64,000 nt of DNA from Acinetobacter courvalinii (GTDB lineage: Bacteria > Pseudomonadota > Gammaproteobacteria > Pseudomonadales > Moraxellaceae), in NCBI RefSeq assembly GCF_014635545.1, contig NZ_BMDA01000006.1, forward strand, positions 1 through 64,000. The letters are read 5' to 3'. Shown here piece by piece: positions 18,914 to 27,238 of this stretch (position 1 is its first letter; every line of letters begins with the position of its first letter). The position numbers and the translations under genes were made by a program. The notes beneath the pieces were generated by a model that was not told the DNA's origin, searched no databases, and was given only the letters and a program-made list of their open reading frames with translations.

Positions 18914-19660
18914 TTAAGCTTGGGCGTCAATACTTTGCCCGTTCATGTCCAGACTATCGTCACCCATCAGGTACAGGTAGGCTGGCATAATGCTATCTGG
19001 TGTTGGAAGAACTTTTGGATCTTCTTCGGGATAGGCCTTGGCACGCATCGCGGTACGTGTACCCCCTGGATTGATGCAGTTAAATCGGATATTCGGATAG
19101 GTATTTTCAGCGGCAAAGATCTTGCTCATGGCTTCAGTGGCTACTTTAGAGACCGAATAGGCACCCCATAAGGCACGGGCTTCACGGCCCACACTGGAGC
19201 TGGTAAATACCACAGAGGCGTGTTCAGATTTCTGTAGCAACGGCAATAAAGCTTGGGTAAGGGCAAAAGGCGCACGTAAATTGACTGCCATGACATCATC
19301 CCAGACATCGACCGGATACTCTGCCAGTTCAACACGGTCACCGAGCATGCCTGCGTTATGCAAGATACCATCAAGGCGGCCGAATTGCTGTTCCAGCGTA
19401 TTGACCAGAAGCTCGTAGTCATGCGTTGAAGCAGTGGAAAGCTGCAAAGGTAAGATTGCAGGTTGAGGCGCACCTAAACCTTCAATTTCGTCATAGATCA
19501 CTTCAAGTTTATTCAGGGTACGGCCGTGTAATACAACGGTTGCACCATGAAGGGCATAACTCATCGCAGCAGCACGTCCAATACCATCACCGGCACCGGT
19601 GATCAGGATAATACGGTCTTTCAGCAAATCTGGACGAGGTTGATATTCTGAATATTTCAT
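18914..19660 (-). CDS. SDR family oxidoreductase, YciK-like
   Basis: This 248-residue short-chain dehydrogenase has the Rossmann motif ILITGAGDGIGRAAA near residue 18, the LHNAGM motif and the catalytic Ser…Tyr-x3-Lys set seen in FTSSSVGREARALWGAYSVSKVA (Tyr and Lys near residues 164-168). NPGGTRTAMRAKAYPEEDP is typical of the YciK subgroup, whose substrate is unknown. An AGGAGG ribosome site precedes the ATG. It follows the phosphatase gene by about 30 bp and is probably co-transcribed with ubiG and that gene. Confidence 0.9.
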   Translation of the reverse strand: MKYSEYQPRPDLLKDRIILITGAGDGIGRAAAMSYALHGATVVLHGRTLNKLEVIYDEIEGLGAPQPAILPLQLSTASTHDYELLVNTLEQQFGRLDGILHNAGMLGDRVELAEYPVDVWDDVMAVNLRAPFALTQALLPLLQKSEHASVVFTSSSVGREARALWGAYSVSKVATEAMSKIFAAENTYPNIRFNCINPGGTRTAMRAKAYPEEDPKVLPTPDSIMPAYLYLMGDDSLDMNGQSIDAQA

Positions 19661-19690
19661 TGTTATGCCTCCTGTTTTTATCGTTAATAA

Positions 19691-20389
19691 TTAACCCATC
19701 ATACCCTGATTTTCTGACAAAACAGTGATTTTCTGTTTGAGCAGCTGGTGTAATTCGGGGATGGTGTGAATAATGGCATCGGCCTGCCAGGCCGCCAGAT
19801 CATCACGTGTTTCTACAGGCAAATAACCATAGGCCGCCAGAATGGTATACATGTCTGCATTACGGCCTGCATCAATATCACGTGGATGATCGCCGACATA
19901 AATGATGTCTTTGGCATCAAGATTAAGCTTTTTGGCCGCCAGATACATCGGTTCCGGATCGGGTTTGGTATGGCTGACATCTTCCGGGCAAACCAGCACA
20001 GCGCAACGATCGGTCAGGTTTAAGGCCGCGAGTAAAAGCTCGCTTAAGCCACGAGGCTTATTGGTCACAATACCCCACGGGATATCGTGGGCTTCCAGTT
20101 CTTCCAGTAAAGGATACATGCCTTCAAACAGGTTGGTGTCGACTACAATATTGTCACCATAGACATCTAAAAAGCGCTGGCGATGTCCTAAAAATACAGG
20201 ATCGGTAATCTCTAATTCGGGATAGACCAGTTTTACCATGGCACGTGCGCCTTCAGACACCTGCGTGCGAATGGTTGCGGCATCCACCATAGGTCGCTGC
20301 TCATCACGGCACATTTGTTGAATGATACGGATAAAGTCGGCAGCAGTATCGATCAGCGTACCATCAAGATCAAATAAAACAGCTTTCAT
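19691..20389 (-). CDS. HAD-IA phosphatase, MupP/Gph type
   Basis: The 232-residue protein has all HAD motifs: VLFDLDGTLIDT at the N terminus (nucleophile Asp), IVTNKPRG (motif II Thr), KPDPEPMYLAA (motif III Lys) and YVGDHPRDIDAGRNA (motif IV). It resembles phosphoglycolate phosphatase and Pseudomonas MupP, the N-acetylmuramate 6-phosphate phosphatase of the peptidoglycan recycling shortcut. The position directly behind ubiG is that of mupP in Pseudomonas, favouring MupP. AmpD, another recycling enzyme, is at 31087. The start overlaps the ubiG stop as TGATG. Confidence 0.85.
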   Translation of the reverse strand: MKAVLFDLDGTLIDTAADFIRIIQQMCRDEQRPMVDAATIRTQVSEGARAMVKLVYPELEITDPVFLGHRQRFLDVYGDNIVVDTNLFEGMYPLLEELEAHDIPWGIVTNKPRGLSELLLAALNLTDRCAVLVCPEDVSHTKPDPEPMYLAAKKLNLDAKDIIYVGDHPRDIDAGRNADMYTILAAYGYLPVETRDDLAAWQADAIIHTIPELHQLLKQKITVLSENQGMMG

Positions 20390-21102
20390 CACGCACCTGT
20401 ATTTGTGGTATGAACCATATAATTCACGTCAACATTTGGCGCTAACCAGTAATGTTTGGTGATCGGGTTGTAATGTAAACCGGTCATTTCTTTGAGGGTG
20501 AGACCTGCATTGCGGATATCATGTGCCATTTCGGACGGGCGAATGAATTTATGATAGTCATGTGTGCCTTTTGGCAGTAAACGAAGCACGTATTCCGCAC
20601 CGATAATGGCAAATAAATATGATTTCGGATTACGGTTAATGGTCGAGAAGAACACATGACCGTCTGGCTTAACCAAAGCCTGGCAGGCTTTCACGATTGA
20701 AGCAGGGTCTGGTACATGTTCCATCATTTCCATACAGGTTACTACATCATATTGACCGGCCTGTTCCTGCGCCAGTTGCTCGACTGGAATCTGACGGTAT
20801 TCAATATTTTCAACATTGTCCTGCTGGGCATGCAAACGCGCCACGGCAAGCGGCGCTTCGCCCATATCAATGCCCACAACATCGGCACCACGACGTGCCA
20901 TGCTTTCTGCCAGAATCCCGCCACCACAGCCGACATCAAGGACTTTCTTGCCTGCCAGGCCGCCCACGCGTTCATCCACCCAGTTTAGACGTAAAGGGTT
21001 GATTTGATGGAGCGGGCGGAATTCAGAATGTTGATCCCACCATTTGGCAGCCAATGCTTCAAATTTTGCGATTTCTTGCGGGTCAACATTCAATTGCGAC
21101 AT
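20389..21102 (-). CDS. ubiG: Ubiquinone biosynthesis O-methyltransferase
   Basis: UbiG performs both O-methylations of ubiquinone synthesis using S-adenosylmethionine. The 237-residue protein starts with the family block [25 protein letters not shown] and has the SAM-binding motif [16 protein letters not shown] near residue 55, followed by [16 protein letters not shown]. Length is typical. It is the first gene of a likely ubiG-phosphatase-yciK transcript. Confidence 0.96.
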   Translation of the reverse strand: MSQLNVDPQEIAKFEALAAKWWDQHSEFRPLHQINPLRLNWVDERVGGLAGKKVLDVGCGGGILAESMARRGADVVGIDMGEAPLAVARLHAQQDNVENIEYRQIPVEQLAQEQAGQYDVVTCMEMMEHVPDPASIVKACQALVKPDGHVFFSTINRNPKSYLFAIIGAEYVLRLLPKGTHDYHKFIRPSEMAHDIRNAGLTLKEMTGLHYNPITKHYWLAPNVDVNYMVHTTNTGA

Positions 21103-21223
21103 GGAAGAGCCTCTATCAATATTTTATGGAGTTGTAATGATGATCAAATCCTTAGTTAAAACATTAAACCAAGCAGAGTCTTGCCGAGTTTTCATCTTAT
21201 TTCAGGATAGACCTTCGGTTCGA

Positions 21224-21249
21224 CCTACTTTTCTTTCGGGAAAAGTAGG
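21224..21249. repeat. Perfect hairpin, possible intergenic repeat element
   Basis: CCTACTTTTC (21224-21233) and GAAAAGTAGG (21240-21249) form a perfect 10-bp stem with a 6-base loop. It is not followed by a T tract on either side, so a simple terminator is unlikely. Confidence 0.6.
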
Positions 21250-21259
21250 CAAAACCATT

Positions 21260-21347
21260 GTCATCTGCAAAACCTGTTCATTTCTTGCATTTATCTAATT
21301 TATTGCAAAAACAATATATTGTAGATACCTCGCAGGTTGCAGATGAC
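21260..21347. repeat. Inverted repeat pair in the ubiG-dsbA spacer
   Basis: GTCATCTGCAAAACCTG (21260-21276) and CAGGTTGCAGATGAC (21333-21347) are inverted copies apart from two extra A residues in the left arm. The 56-bp interval contains the perfect palindrome ACAATATATTGT at 21311-21322. Confidence 0.6.
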
Positions 21348-21527
21348 GTTGTCGAGTATCTAATTTCAGAGAATGTTTTGAGTCTGAATTTAGCTTAGTG
21401 TAGCGATTCTGGCAAAAAAAGCGATAAATCCAATAAAAAACTTCACAGAAGCAAAACGAATTGCTCGTGTTTGTTTTATATTTAGCATATAAACTTACGA
21501 AAAATGCTTAGAGGAAAAGCAAAGTCA

Positions 21528-22148
21528 ATGAAAAAGTTAGTATTAAGTGGTTTGAGTGTGGCTGCATTAGCATTTTCAATGAATGCCGTGGCAGCTGATT
21601 TTGTGGCTGGTAAGGACTATACCGTGATTGCAAATCCAGGCAAAACGGTTGCACCAGCCGGCCAGCTCGAAGTGCGTGAATTCTTCTGGTATGGTTGCCC
21701 GCACTGCTTCAAGCTTGAACCGCATATGCAGGCGTGGTTAAAACAAATTCCAAAAGACGTCTATTTCCTTCGTACACCGGCGGCAATGAATAAGGTATGG
21801 GAACAAGGTGCGCGTGGTTATTATGTTTCTGAAGCACTGGGTGTGCGTAAGAAAACCCATATTCCACTGTTCCATGCAATTCATGAAGGTGGCCAGCAGA
21901 TCTTTGACCAGGCTTCTCAGGCAAAATTCTTTGCCCGTTACGGTGTACCTGAGCAGAAGTTTAATAGCATGTTTAACTCTTTCCCGATCTCTGCAAAAAT
22001 TGCCGAATCAAATAAACTGGCACAGCAGTACCAGTTGACGGGTGTTCCTGCCGTGGTGGTAAATGGTAAGTATGTCGTTCAGGGTGAAGATGGTAAAGTC
22101 ACTCAAGTAGTCAATTACCTGTTAGAAAAAGAACGTAAAGCCAAATAA
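21528..22148 (+). CDS. dsbA: Thiol:disulfide interchange protein DsbA
   Basis: DsbA oxidises cysteine pairs in exported proteins in the periplasm. The 206-residue precursor has a signal peptide (MKKLVLSGLSVAALAFSMN, cleaved near AVAA) and a thioredoxin fold with the active site FFWYGCPHCF and the cis-Pro loop TGVPAVVVNGKY. I chose the ATG at the signal peptide start; an upstream in-frame ATG at 21504 would add eight polar residues. GAGGA lies 12 bases ahead of it. It is a single gene ending at a bidirectional terminator. Confidence 0.95.
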   Translation: MKKLVLSGLSVAALAFSMNAVAADFVAGKDYTVIANPGKTVAPAGQLEVREFFWYGCPHCFKLEPHMQAWLKQIPKDVYFLRTPAAMNKVWEQGARGYYVSEALGVRKKTHIPLFHAIHEGGQQIFDQASQAKFFARYGVPEQKFNSMFNSFPISAKIAESNKLAQQYQLTGVPAVVVNGKYVVQGEDGKVTQVVNYLLEKERKAK

Positions 22149-22167
22149 TTAATGCATTTACATATAT

Positions 22168-22199
22168 AAAAAAAGGACTGCCGCGACAGTCCTTTTTTT
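22168..22199. terminator. Bidirectional terminator between dsbA and a tetR gene
   Basis: GGACTG and CAGTCC (22175-22192) pair around CCGCGA; an A7 tract precedes and a T7 tract follows. It serves both convergent genes. Confidence 0.9.
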
Positions 22200-22201
22200 A
22201 T

Positions 22202-22837
22202 TTAGTCTTGTTCCAGCTGAAAGTCTTTTAAATCAATCTGGACTTTCTGGGTGGGCAGAGACAAGGCCTGATTGACATACAGATTAATCAATTTCTCACG
22301 TGAACCGATCGAACGCTGGTAGTAGCTTGAGTTCAACAATAAGGCCGCGCCATAGGTCAGTGACCAGATATAAGACAGGTAATCACGGATCGACATATCG
22401 TAATTCTGTGATTTTAAATATTTTTCAGTCATATCTTTTAACGACACAATACGTTGTTGACGGATCGAGTAAAGCTCATCAAACAGATGCTTTAACTTGG
22501 ATTCAGTCATGGTCAGATGTTCTTCTAACTGATGCAGCAGAATGGTACGGCTTGGTGAAGTAAGGTGATAGAGCATGTATCGTGGTGCATACTCTTTGAC
22601 ATCCGTATTGTATTTATCTGAAATTTTTAAGATTTCTTTTTCATTCTGGATAATCAGTTCCAGCAGTAACTCATTTTTACTACGGAAATGTTTATATAGG
22701 GTGCCTTTGGCAATATCCAGTTCAGCAACCAGTTCATCGAGGGTCATTTCTTGGTTGTTTTCTAATAACAGCTTTTCTGCAACCTGCAAGATTTTTTCTT
22801 TACGAATTAAGAACTGAGTATGACGATCTGGATTCAT
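22202..22837 (-). CDS. TetR family transcriptional regulator
   Basis: The 211-residue protein has a TetR DNA-binding domain at residues 12-58 (MTLDELVAELDIAKGTLYKHFRSKNELL is its core) and an all-helical C-terminal ligand domain that I cannot assign. It is convergent with dsbA and lies about 110 bp downstream of the DesT-like tetR gene, in the same direction. Its targets are unknown. Confidence 0.85.
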   Translation of the reverse strand: MNPDRHTQFLIRKEKILQVAEKLLLENNQEMTLDELVAELDIAKGTLYKHFRSKNELLLELIIQNEKEILKISDKYNTDVKEYAPRYMLYHLTSPSRTILLHQLEEHLTMTESKLKHLFDELYSIRQQRIVSLKDMTEKYLKSQNYDMSIRDYLSYIWSLTYGAALLLNSSYYQRSIGSREKLINLYVNQALSLPTQKVQIDLKDFQLEQD

Positions 22838-22944
22838 GATGCTTATAAGCTCCTCATAGTGTTCTACACTGCATTTGCATTAGTGTCCAAGGCATCATAA
22901 CGCGAAGCAATGCTTTTATATATCAAACTTTGGTTTGGATATGA

Positions 22945-23595
22945 TCAAGCGTTTTGGGGTTCCCAGTTGGAAATCCCACTGAATAATAAGCGCACTTGGG
23001 TCGCGGCATTGTCAATAAACAGGTTTTGCTGTTCGAGTAAATGATCGATCGTGTATTGTTTTGGCAGATTGATCCAGGTCATGGCCCAGGTAAATGACAT
23101 ATTAATCAGGATGGTCGAAAGCACCTGCAAATGCTTGGCTTCCTTGATGTGTTTGAAGGTTTCGAGCTTGCACAGGTCAATCGCCAGATCTTCGATCAGA
23201 AATTCAATTTCACGTGCGATGGCGATACGTACCGTTTCAGATCCGCCCCAACGCTCCGCAATCATAAATTGCCATTGTTGCGGGCTGTGATTAACCGCCT
23301 GTACAAATAATTCAATGCTGGTCCGGGTTTTGGCTGAACCACTGTGTAACAAGTAGCTTTGCCCCAATTGATGAATCAGGCTTTTTAAATGCAAGGAAAC
23401 CTGATCAACCAGCTCTTGTCCGAGCGCATCCATGTCCTGAAAATGACGATAAAATGCCGTTGGAACCAAACCAACTTCACGTGCAACTTCACGCAAGCTA
23501 ATACTACTGAATGAGCGCCCAGCAGTGCTGAGGTGGAGGGCTGCATCCAGTAAAGCCTGTCGACTCTGTTGTTTTCGTTCATCTCTAATCGACAT
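22945..23595 (-). CDS. desT: DesT/FabR-type TetR repressor of fatty-acid desaturation
   Basis: The 216-residue protein has an N-terminal TetR domain (ISLREVAREVGLVPTAFYRHFQDMD, near residues 22-47) and a C-terminal region like FabR and Pseudomonas DesT, which read the acyl-CoA pool and repress unsaturated fatty acid synthesis. It is divergent from a ferredoxin reductase-desaturase operon, the same arrangement as desT with desCB in Pseudomonas aeruginosa. The shared spacer carries three operators with the known DesT/FabR half-site. These two facts make the assignment stronger than sequence alone. Confidence 0.82.
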   Translation of the reverse strand: MSIRDERKQQSRQALLDAALHLSTAGRSFSSISLREVAREVGLVPTAFYRHFQDMDALGQELVDQVSLHLKSLIHQLGQSYLLHSGSAKTRTSIELFVQAVNHSPQQWQFMIAERWGGSETVRIAIAREIEFLIEDLAIDLCKLETFKHIKEAKHLQVLSTILINMSFTWAMTWINLPKQYTIDHLLEQQNLFIDNAATQVRLLFSGISNWEPQNA

Positions 23596-23798
23596 GAATA
23601 AGATCCATTAAAACCATACCAAAGAGTCTAGCAAAAAAAACGGAAACTTTTTAGTCTTCGTACATTGCTAAATACAGATGTTTTTGATCTTTATGGATGC
23701 AATAGATATGCAAATTACCCGCCGTATCTGAAAAAAGCGCTTTATTTTCCCCGTATTTTGAGTGGCTTATAACAAGTACAAAAAATATTCAAAAAATT

Positions 23799-23816
23799 AG
23801 TGAACAAGTGTTGACT
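23799..23816. promoter_or_regulatory. DesT/FabR operator 1
   Basis: AGTGAACAAGTGTTGACT is an 18-bp imperfect palindrome of the DesT/FabR half-site AGTGAACA. Its last six bases are the -35 hexamer of the desaturase operon promoter, so a bound repressor would block RNA polymerase. Confidence 0.78.
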
Positions 23817-23839
23817 CAGTGAACACAAATAAATATAGT
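23811..23839 (+). promoter_or_regulatory. Sigma-70 promoter of the reductase-desaturase operon
   Basis: TTGACT (23811-23816) and TATAGT (23834-23839) are separated by 17 bp. The -35 lies in operator 1 and the -10 overlaps operator 2. Transcription would start near 23846, about 60 bases upstream of the reductase ATG. Confidence 0.75.
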
Positions 23840-23854
23840 GTACACATGTTCACT
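23837..23854. promoter_or_regulatory. DesT/FabR operator 2
   Basis: AGTGTACACATGTTCACT is an 18-bp palindrome that fits the FabR/DesT consensus almost exactly. It overlaps the -10 hexamer and the expected start of transcription. Confidence 0.82.
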
Positions 23855-23855
23855 A

Positions 23856-23873
23856 TATGAACATTTGTTCACT
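23856..23873. promoter_or_regulatory. DesT/FabR operator 3
   Basis: TATGAACATTTGTTCACT is a third copy, with its centre exactly 19 bp from the centre of operator 2 and 57 bp from operator 1. It lies in the early transcribed region. Confidence 0.7.
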
Positions 23874-23907
23874 CAAAATAAATAGCCAGATACAAAACGA
23901 GGAACGT

Positions 23908-24933
23908 ATGAACGCAGAGTTAAGTTATCAGCCACATTGGATTCGAGAAGATTTCGTTGATTTTATCTTGCAAAAGATCAAACCAACCTTCGCCTGGAAA
24001 CGCATTCTTGCGCAAGTCACTGCTGTGCAGCCGCTGAGCGAAGATATGGTCTCCCTCAGCTTAAAGCCCAATCATCATTTTGATGTTCGCCAGGTGAAAG
24101 CCGGCCAAAGCATTTTAATTACCCTGATGATTAACGGGGTCTATCAGCAACGTAGTTATTCGATTATTGAGGTCACGCCGCAAGGCGAAATCCGTCTAGG
24201 CATTAAAGTGCAAGGTGTGGTGTCTAAAGCAGCACAACAATTACGTGTTGGAGACAGTTTCGAGATCTCTCAGCCACAAGGTGATTTCGTCTTACATCAA
24301 GATCAGCAGCCTGCATTACTGATTGCTTCAGGTTCAGGTATTACCGCGATTTATGCTTTATTAAAACAAGCGTTGCAACAGCAGCTTGAACACGTGCATG
24401 TGCTGTATTTTAACCGTGCTGAAGTATTGCATCAGGACATCTTGGCCTTGGCTGAGCAATATCCACAGTTACACTATCATTTCTTTAATACGGCACAGCA
24501 AAAACAGCATTTAGATGCGGCATTGTTAGAAAAGTTAGTCCCGAATTTTAAACAGATGCAAGCCTATGCCTGTGGTCACCACAGCATGATGAAACAGGCG
24601 CAACAGATTTATACCGAGCATGCGGCAGCGGAAAACTTTCATCAAGAATTTTTCCAACCTGTACAAGTCGAGCACTCCAGTGAAGCACAACCGGTTAGCT
24701 TCCGTCGTGCACAACAGAATTTTATTGCAACGACCAATCTGCTGAGCAGTGCAGAGCAAGCGGGCTTACGACCACAACATGGTTGCCGCATGGGTGTGTG
24801 TAACCGTTGTAGCTGCACCAAAGTTAGCGGCGTGACCCAGAACCTGCTCACGGGTGAAATTGATGATCAACCGAATCGTCCAATCAAGTTATGTGTGAGC
24901 CAGGCACTGAGCCCAGTTACCATTGACCTATAA
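23908..24933 (+). CDS. Ferredoxin reductase (desaturase electron donor, DesC-like)
   Basis: The 341-residue protein combines a ferredoxin-NADP reductase module with a C-terminal plant-type 2Fe-2S ferredoxin. The FAD site is QQRSYSI near residue 85, the pyridine nucleotide site LLIASGSGITAIYALL near residue 135, and the iron-sulfur cysteines occur in GCRMGVCNRCSC…IKLCVS. It should pass electrons from NAD(P)H to the desaturase encoded 27 bp downstream. The ATG follows a GAGGAA ribosome site; an upstream ATG at 23857 lies inside operator 3 and close to the expected transcript start. Confidence 0.92.
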   Translation: MNAELSYQPHWIREDFVDFILQKIKPTFAWKRILAQVTAVQPLSEDMVSLSLKPNHHFDVRQVKAGQSILITLMINGVYQQRSYSIIEVTPQGEIRLGIKVQGVVSKAAQQLRVGDSFEISQPQGDFVLHQDQQPALLIASGSGITAIYALLKQALQQQLEHVHVLYFNRAEVLHQDILALAEQYPQLHYHFFNTAQQKQHLDAALLEKLVPNFKQMQAYACGHHSMMKQAQQIYTEHAAAENFHQEFFQPVQVEHSSEAQPVSFRRAQQNFIATTNLLSSAEQAGLRPQHGCRMGVCNRCSCTKVSGVTQNLLTGEIDDQPNRPIKLCVSQALSPVTIDL

Positions 24934-24960
24934 AAACAAAGATATTTGAGGATCAGCACA

Positions 24961-26109
24961 ATGAATATGGCATTAGAATTTAAAAACGCATCCAAGTCAG
25001 CGCATTTAACCCCTGAACAGGTTGAAGAGTTTGGTCGCCGTGTCGAGCAAATCCGGCTGGAAGTGATGCAAAACCTTGGTGAGCAGGATTCAAAATATAT
25101 TTATAAAGTGCGTAATTTCGTGCGTTATACCGAAATCGCATCGCGTGGCATGCTGATGTTTGGTGGCTGGATTCCACCGGTCTGGTTACTGGGAACCGCC
25201 ATGTTGGGTGTGTCTAAGATCGTCGAGAATATGGAGCTGGGCCATAATGTGATGCATGGTCAGTTTGACTGGCTCAATGATCCAAGTTTACGTGGTGAAG
25301 ATTACGACTGGGACAATACCTGTTCAGGCAATGACTGGCGCTATACCCATAACTATATGCACCATACCTATACCAATATTGTCGGTAAAGATCATGATGT
25401 GGGTTATGGCATTTTACGTGTCACTGAAGACCAGAAATGGGAAGTACGTCATTTGGCCAATATTCCGTTGGCCTTACAGTTGATGTTCTTTTTCCAGTGG
25501 TATGTAGGGGTACAAAACCTGCATCTGGAAGATGCACTGGTGTATAAAACCAAAACCTGGAAACAGGTTTGGGCAGATGCGGCGGAGTTCCGTAAAAAAG
25601 CCAGACGCCAGGTGCTGAAAGATTATGTGTTCTTCCCGGCCATTGCCACAGTGAATTTTCTTCCCGTGCTGGCGGGTAATGCCGTCGCCAATATTATCCG
25701 TAACCTGTGGTCATCAGCAGTGATTTTTAATGGTCACTTTACTGAAGATGCCGAGACCTTCGAAGCGGACAATACCGAGAACGAGACCAAGGCACAGTGG
25801 TACCTGCGCCAGATTCGTGGCTCGAGTAATTTCACCGGCGGGAAGTGGATGCACTTCATGAGTGGTAATTTGAGCCATCAGATCGAGCATCATTTATTTC
25901 CGGATATGCCTGCCAATCGTTATGAACAGGTGGCACCACAAATCAGGGCCTTATGTGCCGAATATGGCGTGAATTATAACGAAGCCAATTTTATGAAGCA
26001 GTTCTGGACCGTGTGGGTGCGTTTGGCCAAATGTTCATTGCCAAATGACTTCTCTGCGCAACTGGCACAAGGTTGGAGCAACCTCAAGTCAAAGTTTAAG
26101 TTTGCTTAA
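24961..26109 (+). CDS. desB: Membrane fatty acid / acyl-CoA desaturase
   Basis: The 382-residue membrane diiron desaturase has the three His boxes: GHNVMHGQFDW near residue 100, HNYMHHTYTN near 135, and SHQIEHHLFPD near 305. Hydrophobic segments lie between the first and third boxes. It introduces double bonds into saturated acyl chains, adjusting membrane fluidity, with the upstream ferredoxin reductase as electron donor. Pseudomonas DesB is the closest described analogue. The ATG has GAGGA as ribosome site; a TTG 15 bases upstream is less likely. Confidence 0.93.
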   Translation: MNMALEFKNASKSAHLTPEQVEEFGRRVEQIRLEVMQNLGEQDSKYIYKVRNFVRYTEIASRGMLMFGGWIPPVWLLGTAMLGVSKIVENMELGHNVMHGQFDWLNDPSLRGEDYDWDNTCSGNDWRYTHNYMHHTYTNIVGKDHDVGYGILRVTEDQKWEVRHLANIPLALQLMFFFQWYVGVQNLHLEDALVYKTKTWKQVWADAAEFRKKARRQVLKDYVFFPAIATVNFLPVLAGNAVANIIRNLWSSAVIFNGHFTEDAETFEADNTENETKAQWYLRQIRGSSNFTGGKWMHFMSGNLSHQIEHHLFPDMPANRYEQVAPQIRALCAEYGVNYNEANFMKQFWTVWVRLAKCSLPNDFSAQLAQGWSNLKSKFKFA

Positions 26110-26162
26110 TTGGGTGAATTGTAACGAATAAGTAAAACTGAAAGCACGTGTAATTGAGCTAT

Positions 26163-26192
26163 ACTATGGCGCAATGATATTTGAGCCATAGT
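26163..26192. repeat. Inverted repeat upstream of rph
   Basis: ACTATGGC (26163-26170) and GCCATAGT (26185-26192) are perfect inverted copies separated by 14 bp. The left arm overlaps a possible -10 hexamer TATACT (26160-26165) for rph, which starts at 26207. It could be an operator or part of a leader hairpin; I cannot tell which. Confidence 0.5.
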
Positions 26193-26206
26193 TTTAAGGA
26201 ATCGTT

Positions 26207-26923
26207 ATGCGTATTGACCAAAGAGCATTAGACCAATTACGTGAGGTAAAAATTACCCGTAACTATACCCGTTACGCAGAAGGCTCAGTTTTGGTTGAGT
26301 TTGGTCATACTAAAGTGTTGTGTACGGCGAGTATTGATAACTCGGTACCACGCTTCCTGAAAGGTCAGGGTCAAGGCTGGGTAACTGCTGAATATGGCAT
26401 GTTGCCACGCTCAACCCATACCCGTAGTGATCGTGAAGCGGCGCGTGGTAAACAAACCGGTCGTACTCAGGAAATCCAGCGTCTGATTGGCCGTAGTTTA
26501 CGTGCCATGGTGGACTTGAAGAAGTTGGGTGAGAACACCATTACCATCGACTGTGATGTAATTCAGGCCGATGGCGGTACCCGTACTGCAGCTATTACGG
26601 GTGCAGCAGTGGCTTTGGTAGATGCCATGAATGTATTGCTCAGCAACAAGAAAATTAAACAGGACCCATTAAAAGGTCTGGTGGCAGCAATTTCAGTGGG
26701 CATGTATCAGGACGAAGTCCTCCTTGATCTATGCTACGAAGAAGATTCAAATTGCCAAACCGATTTGAATGTGGTGATGACACAGGCGGGTGAATTTATT
26801 GAAATTCAGGGCACGGCAGAAGACAAGCCGTTTACTCGCCAGCAGTGCAATGCCATGTTAGAGCTTGCAGAAAAAGGAATCATGGAGTTGATTCAGAAGC
26901 AACAGCAGGCACTCGGTTGGTAA
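26207..26923 (+). CDS. rph: Ribonuclease PH
   Basis: RNase PH is a phosphorolytic 3'-5' exoribonuclease that trims tRNA precursors. The 238-residue protein starts [20 protein letters not shown] and has the family blocks [52 protein letters not shown] (residues 65-100) and [18 protein letters not shown] (phosphate site). Full length and intact. It is followed by a strong terminator. Confidence 0.97.
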   Translation: MRIDQRALDQLREVKITRNYTRYAEGSVLVEFGHTKVLCTASIDNSVPRFLKGQGQGWVTAEYGMLPRSTHTRSDREAARGKQTGRTQEIQRLIGRSLRAMVDLKKLGENTITIDCDVIQADGGTRTAAITGAAVALVDAMNVLLSNKKIKQDPLKGLVAAISVGMYQDEVLLDLCYEEDSNCQTDLNVVMTQAGEFIEIQGTAEDKPFTRQQCNAMLELAEKGIMELIQKQQQALGW

Positions 26924-26941
26924 GTTCCAGTTGATAGTGCG

Positions 26942-26974
26942 GGCGGTCTGGTATGTTTAGACCGCCTTTTTTTT
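26942..26974 (+). terminator. Terminator behind rph
   Basis: GGCGGTCT (26942-26949) and AGACCGCC (26959-26966) form a perfect 8-bp stem with a 9-base loop, followed by T8. Confidence 0.92.
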
Positions 26975-27068
26975 ATCTGTTTTTTGTCATCAAACTGCGA
27001 TCAAATCATCATCGAACTGTCATTTAGATTGTATTGACTATCTGCACTGATATTGAACGGATCGTCAA

Positions 27069-27212
27069 ATGCGAAATTTCTTTTTAGCCTTATTTGCTGG
27101 GAGCTGCCTGTTACTCAGTGCCTGTAACGATAGCGATAGTGGCGATAACAATAATGCTCAACCAGAGCCGAAGCCACCTACCTCAAGCTGCAAGATGCAT
27201 TGCGCCCCTTAA
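27069..27212 (+). CDS. Small predicted lipoprotein upstream of phospholipase C
   Basis: A 47-residue ORF begins MRNFFLALFAGSCLLLSAC, a signal peptide with a good lipobox (LSAC; lipidated Cys19). The mature peptide is only 29 residues: an Asn/Asp/Ser-rich linker, a Pro-rich stretch (PEPKPP) and a tail with two cysteines (CKMHCAP). It ends 26 bp upstream of the phospholipase C start and is probably co-transcribed with it. Short lipopeptides of this style sit next to exported enzymes or act as lysis/entericidin-type peptides. No function can be assigned. Confidence 0.65.
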   Translation: MRNFFLALFAGSCLLLSACNDSDSGDNNNAQPEPKPPTSSCKMHCAP

Positions 27213-27238
27213 AGAATAACAATAAGGAAATGGATAAA

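Larger units (their letters stand above)
21103..21527. other. Intergenic region with nested inverted repeats
   Basis: About 425 bp between divergent ubiG and dsbA. It holds a perfect 10-bp hairpin (21224-21249), a longer inverted repeat (21260-21276 against 21333-21347) and a 12-bp palindrome (21311-21322) between its arms. The dsbA promoter must lie in the last 150 bp. An 84-codon plus-strand ORF crosses the ubiG start here, but lacks coding character. Confidence 0.6.

Noticed and set aside
21044-21298. 84-codon plus-strand ORF across the ubiG start
   Set aside because: Half of it is antisense to ubiG and the rest is the hairpin repeat region; no ribosome site and no recognisable protein feature.
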